Of a stretch of 64,000 nt of DNA, positions 61,117 through 64,000 are shown one piece after another. Within the stretch, counting starts at the first letter, position 1, and every line of letters begins with the position of its first letter. A program made the position numbers and the translations under genes. Under the pieces are notes generated by a model. It saw only the letters and a list, made by a program, of their open reading frames with translations, was not told where the DNA came from and did no database searches. Source of the DNA: Rhodoferax lacus (GTDB lineage: Bacteria > Pseudomonadota > Gammaproteobacteria > Burkholderiales > Burkholderiaceae_C); contig NZ_QFZK01000003.1 of the NCBI RefSeq assembly GCF_003415675.1, positions 62,001 through 126,000 of the forward strand, read 5' to 3'.

Positions 61117-62156
61117 AGTCAGACAAGGCCGACTTCGCCACGCGCGTGGTGCAGTGGCAGCAAACCCAGGGACGCAACGACCTGCCCTGGCAAAACACCC
61201 GCGACCCCTACCGTGTGTGGCTGTCGGAAATCATGCTGCAGCAAACCCAGGTGGCAACTGTGAAGGACTACTTCGCGCGATTTCTGGACACCTTTCCCGA
61301 TGTGGCCGCATTGGCCGCTGGCAGCCAGGACGCTGTGCTGGGTTTGTGGAGCGGACTGGGCTATTACAGCCGGGCGCGCAACCTGCACCGCTGCGCCCAA
61401 CAGGTCGTGCAGGTGCATGGCGGCGCCTTTCCGCAGGACGCAGAAACACTGTCCAGCCTGCCGGGTATTGGCCCGTCCACGGCCGCCGCCATTGCCTCTT
61501 TGTGCTTTTCCGAGCGGGTGGCGATTCTGGATGCCAACGTGAAGCGTGTGGTGACCCGCGTGCAGGGCTTTGATGCCGATGTGGCGGTTGCGGCCAATGC
61601 GCGCGCACTGTGGGCTGCAGCCTCGGCCCTGTTGCCCACGCCTGCACATGCCGCGAAGGACATGGCGCGTTACACCCAGGGCATGATGGACCTCGGCGCC
61701 ATGGTCTGCACACCCAAAAAACCACTGTGCAATGTCTGCCCCGTGGCTGGCGCCTGTGCTGCCCGCAAGGCGGGTGACCCCGAGCGCTACCCGGTGCGCA
61801 GCCGCAAGCTCAAGCGCAGCAGCCAGGCGCTCTGGCTGCTATGGGCGCAGAGCGAATCGGGCGCAGTGTGGTTGGCGCGCAGGCCAATTCCTGGTGTCTG
61901 GGGCGGGCTGTATTGCCTGCCACTATTCGACAGCGAAGACGCCCTGCGCCAGACCCTGACGCCACAGGCGCAACAGCAGCTGGTGTGCGAACCGGCCTTC
62001 ACCCATGTGCTCACGCACAAGGACCTGCACCTGCATGCCTGCCGTGTGCCGCTGAAAGAAACCACGCAGCTGGGCGAGGGGCGCTGGGTCAGTGCGCTGG
62101 AGTGGCCTGGGCTTGGCCTGCCCGCGCCGGTGCGCAAGCTGCTGGAGCGTACCTAA
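61113..62156 (+). CDS. mutY: A/G-specific adenine glycosylase
   Basis: 347 residues. Removes adenine mispaired with 8-oxoguanine. [24 protein letters not shown], helix-hairpin-helix [14 protein letters not shown] with catalytic Asp in [12 protein letters not shown], and iron-sulfur loop [17 protein letters not shown] (C-x6-C-x2-C-x5-C), then a C-terminal NUDIX-like domain. GTG start at 61113 overlaps the stop of the dynamin gene. Confidence 0.96.
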   Translation: MKSDKADFATRVVQWQQTQGRNDLPWQNTRDPYRVWLSEIMLQQTQVATVKDYFARFLDTFPDVAALAAGSQDAVLGLWSGLGYYSRARNLHRCAQQVVQVHGGAFPQDAETLSSLPGIGPSTAAAIASLCFSERVAILDANVKRVVTRVQGFDADVAVAANARALWAAASALLPTPAHAAKDMARYTQGMMDLGAMVCTPKKPLCNVCPVAGACAARKAGDPERYPVRSRKLKRSSQALWLLWAQSESGAVWLARRPIPGVWGGLYCLPLFDSEDALRQTLTPQAQQQLVCEPAFTHVLTHKDLHLHACRVPLKETTQLGEGRWVSALEWPGLGLPAPVRKLLERT

Positions 62157-63082
62157 ACCACCCTTGCATCCATCTCGCGATGGCGCTTGAGCGTGGCCCA
62201 CTGGCCTGCAAAGTGCGTTGCGAGTTGCTCCACCAGATAGACCGAGCGGTGCTGTCCACCGGTGCAGCCGATGGCCACTGTGACGTAGCTGCGGTTGTCG
62301 CGCGCCAGGTCGGGCAGCCATGCTTCCAGAAAGGCGCACAGCTGTTGCAACATGCGCTGCACATCATGCTGGGCCTGTAAAAAGTCGGCCACGGGCTGGT
62401 CGCGCCCGGTCAGGGCCTTCAGTTCAGGCTCGTAGTGCGGGTTGGGCAGCATGCGCACATCAAACACAAAGTCGGCATCGGTGGGCACGCCGCGCTTGAA
62501 GGCGAAGGATTCGAACACCAGCGTGAGCTGGTCACTGGTGGCGGACACCAGCGCCTTTACATAACCCTGCAACTGCGCGGCGCGGATCATGCTGGAGTCG
62601 ATCACATGGGCCTGCTCGCGCAGGGCGGCCAGCAGGCTGCGTTCGAGCTCAATGGCTTCCACCAGGGCGCGGCGCTCATCCGTGTCCAGTTGCGCATCGG
62701 TGCCAGCGGTCCGGCGCATGCCGGCCTGCGACAGCGGGTGCTTGCGCCGGGTCTCCGAATAGCGGCGCACCAGGGTATCGGTGGTGGCATCCAGAAACAG
62801 CGGCTTGACAGCAATGCCGCGTGCCCGCAAGGCATCCAGATGCTGCGGTACCTGGGGCAGGGAGGTCGCGCTGCGCACGTCCATGGCAATGGCCAGACGG
62901 TGTGCCTGGTGCTGCATTTCCAGTTCCACAAAGGGCAGCAGCAGCTCTGGCGGCAGGTTGTCTACACAATAGAAGCCAGCGTCTTCCAGCGCATGCAGGG
63001 CCACCGACTTGCCGGAGCCCGACATGCCGGTGATCAGCACGATTTCCATGGGGTGGGGCTGCGCGGTGCTCACCCGGCTCAT
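62153..63082 (-). CDS. rapZ: RNase adapter protein RapZ
   Basis: 309 residues. In enterobacteria RapZ directs RNase E to GlmZ RNA and senses glucosamine-6-phosphate. Walker [21 protein letters not shown] and the C-terminal [20 protein letters not shown] are clear. The stop overlaps the mutY stop (convergent); its ATG overlaps the recN stop. A start 11 codons later (MEIVLITG) is possible. Confidence 0.93.
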   Translation of the reverse strand: MSRVSTAQPHPMEIVLITGMSGSGKSVALHALEDAGFYCVDNLPPELLLPFVELEMQHQAHRLAIAMDVRSATSLPQVPQHLDALRARGIAVKPLFLDATTDTLVRRYSETRRKHPLSQAGMRRTAGTDAQLDTDERRALVEAIELERSLLAALREQAHVIDSSMIRAAQLQGYVKALVSATSDQLTLVFESFAFKRGVPTDADFVFDVRMLPNPHYEPELKALTGRDQPVADFLQAQHDVQRMLQQLCAFLEAWLPDLARDNRSYVTVAIGCTGGQHRSVYLVEQLATHFAGQWATLKRHREMDARVV

Positions 63083-64000
63083 GCCCCGGCCTGCAGCATT
63101 TCCTTGGCATGGGCCAGGGTGGTGCTGGAGAGTTTTTCGCCGCCCAGCATGCGGGCAATCTCGCCCACGCGGGTTTCGCCCAGCACAGCGGACACGGTGC
63201 TGAGTGTGGACTTGCCTTGCAGCTGTTTGGACACCAGCATGTGGTGGTCGGCGCAGGCCGCCACCTGGGGCAGGTGGGTCACTGCCAGCACCTGGCGGTC
63301 CACACCGAGCTGGCGCATCAGGCGGCCCACGGTCTCAGCGACGGCGCCACCCACACCCGAATCCACCTCGTCAAAAATCAGGGTCTGGGCCGTGCCCAGC
63401 TGGCTGGTGGTCACCGCAATGGCCAGCGCCATGCGCGAGAGTTCACCACCCGAGGCCACCTTGCCCACCGGGCGCGGCGTGCTGCCCGCATGGCCGGCCA
63501 CCAGAAACTGCACTTCTTCCAGGCCGCTTTGCTGCGGCTGGACCAATGGCTCCAGTGCCACGGCAAATTGGCCGCCCTGCATGCCCAGGCCTTGCATGGC
63601 CTGGGTGATGGCCTTGGCCAGCTTGGGTGCGGACTTGCTGCGTTGGCTGGAAATGCTTTTGGCCTCATTCATGAAGGCAACCTGGGCCTTGCGCTCGGCG
63701 GCTTCAAGCCCTTGCAGGTCGGCTGCAGCATCCAGTTGCGCCAGCTCTTCGCGCCAGCCCGCCAGCAGCGTGGGCAGCTCGTCGGGTGCGCGCTTGTAGC
63801 GCCGCGCCAGCGACACCCACAGCGTCATGCGGGCGTCCAGCTCGGCCAGGCGCTCCGGGTCCAGCTCGGTGCGCCGGGCATAGCCGCGCAGGGTGTGGGC
63901 CACGTCCTCTACCTGGGCCACGCTGGAGGCCAGTGCGGCAATGGGGTCGGCAAACTCGGGCTCCAGATGGCCTTGGGCCTGCAGGGACTGCAGCGCACTG
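63079..64000 (-). CDS. recN: DNA repair protein RecN, C-terminal part (gene cut by window edge)
   Basis: 307 codons of the 3' end; the gene continues past base 64000. SMC-like ATPase in double-strand break repair. Signature [16 protein letters not shown], Walker [13 protein letters not shown] and the end [21 protein letters not shown] are typical. The N-terminal Walker A half lies outside the window. Confidence 0.95.
   Translation of the reverse strand, partial: SALQSLQAQGHLEPEFADPIAALASSVAQVEDVAHTLRGYARRTELDPERLAELDARMTLWVSLARRYKRAPDELPTLLAGWREELAQLDAAADLQGLEAAERKAQVAFMNEAKSISSQRSKSAPKLAKAITQAMQGLGMQGGQFAVALEPLVQPQQSGLEEVQFLVAGHAGSTPRPVGKVASGGELSRMALAIAVTTSQLGTAQTLIFDEVDSGVGGAVAETVGRLMRQLGVDRQVLAVTHLPQVAACADHHMLVSKQLQGKSTLSTVSAVLGETRVGEIARMLGGEKLSSTTLAHAKEMLQAGA

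Overview
The window is high-GC DNA from a betaproteobacterium, most likely Burkholderiales/Comamonadaceae (Rhodoferax-like). That placement is an inference from the lolB-ispE-tRNA-Gln-prs-rplY-pth gene order, protein style and base composition; no database was searched. Most of it is ordinary chromosome. I found no insertion sequence, prophage or CRISPR array.

Layout. 1-3.6 kb: the end of an allophanate hydrolase gene, then a four-gene stress-type operon (DUF2239, GIY-YIG protein, MarR regulator, alpha/beta hydrolase) behind a strong promoter flanked by two ACCCGGGT palindromes. 3.6-17.2 kb (minus strand): a six-gene type I secretion operon, in order TolC-like outer-membrane protein, MotB-like protein, HlyD adaptor, MotA-like proton channel, a 2080-residue RTX protein and its ABC exporter. 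A chemoreceptor gene lies divergently upstream, with a perfect 17-bp inverted repeat between. 19.2-23.2 kb: thiamin salvage, with two TPP riboswitches, cytX on the plus strand and thiM-thiE-thiD on the minus strand. 23.4-25.7 kb: a repeat protein of unknown function. 25.7-30.3 kb: a LysR regulator divergent from a non-pyrrolysine MttB homologue and a TMADH/DgcA-type flavoprotein, probably for catabolism of a methylated amine.

30.4-38.5 kb: a small lipoprotein, a Lon-like AAA ATPase, a YhgE/Pip membrane protein, a coupled set of three genes (CDP-alcohol phosphatidyltransferase, VTT-oxidoreductase fusion, NDH-like flavoprotein), a hemerythrin, and an overlooked 30-codon ORF. 38.9-44.9 kb: a YnjBCD-type ABC transporter operon that also contains an esterase, an Hsp70-like (YegD) protein and a Rieske protein. 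45-64 kb: housekeeping genes: ftsY, a pair of M16 peptidases, rsmD, coaD, an amidase, a ferredoxin, pth, rplY, prs, tRNA-Gln, ispE, lolB, a TPR protein, mutM, a dynamin-like GTPase, mutY, rapZ and the C-terminal part of recN.

The best candidate for an undescribed system is the secretion operon. It carries a complete two-component stator-like pair, with the proton-carrying aspartate of MotB apparently conserved, between the parts of a type I exporter and its giant substrate. This suggests that proton motive force is coupled to secretion, retention or movement of the RTX protein. Secondary candidates are the promoter with twin ACCCGGGT boxes and its operon, the 209-residue-period repeat protein, and the 30-residue peptide ORF.
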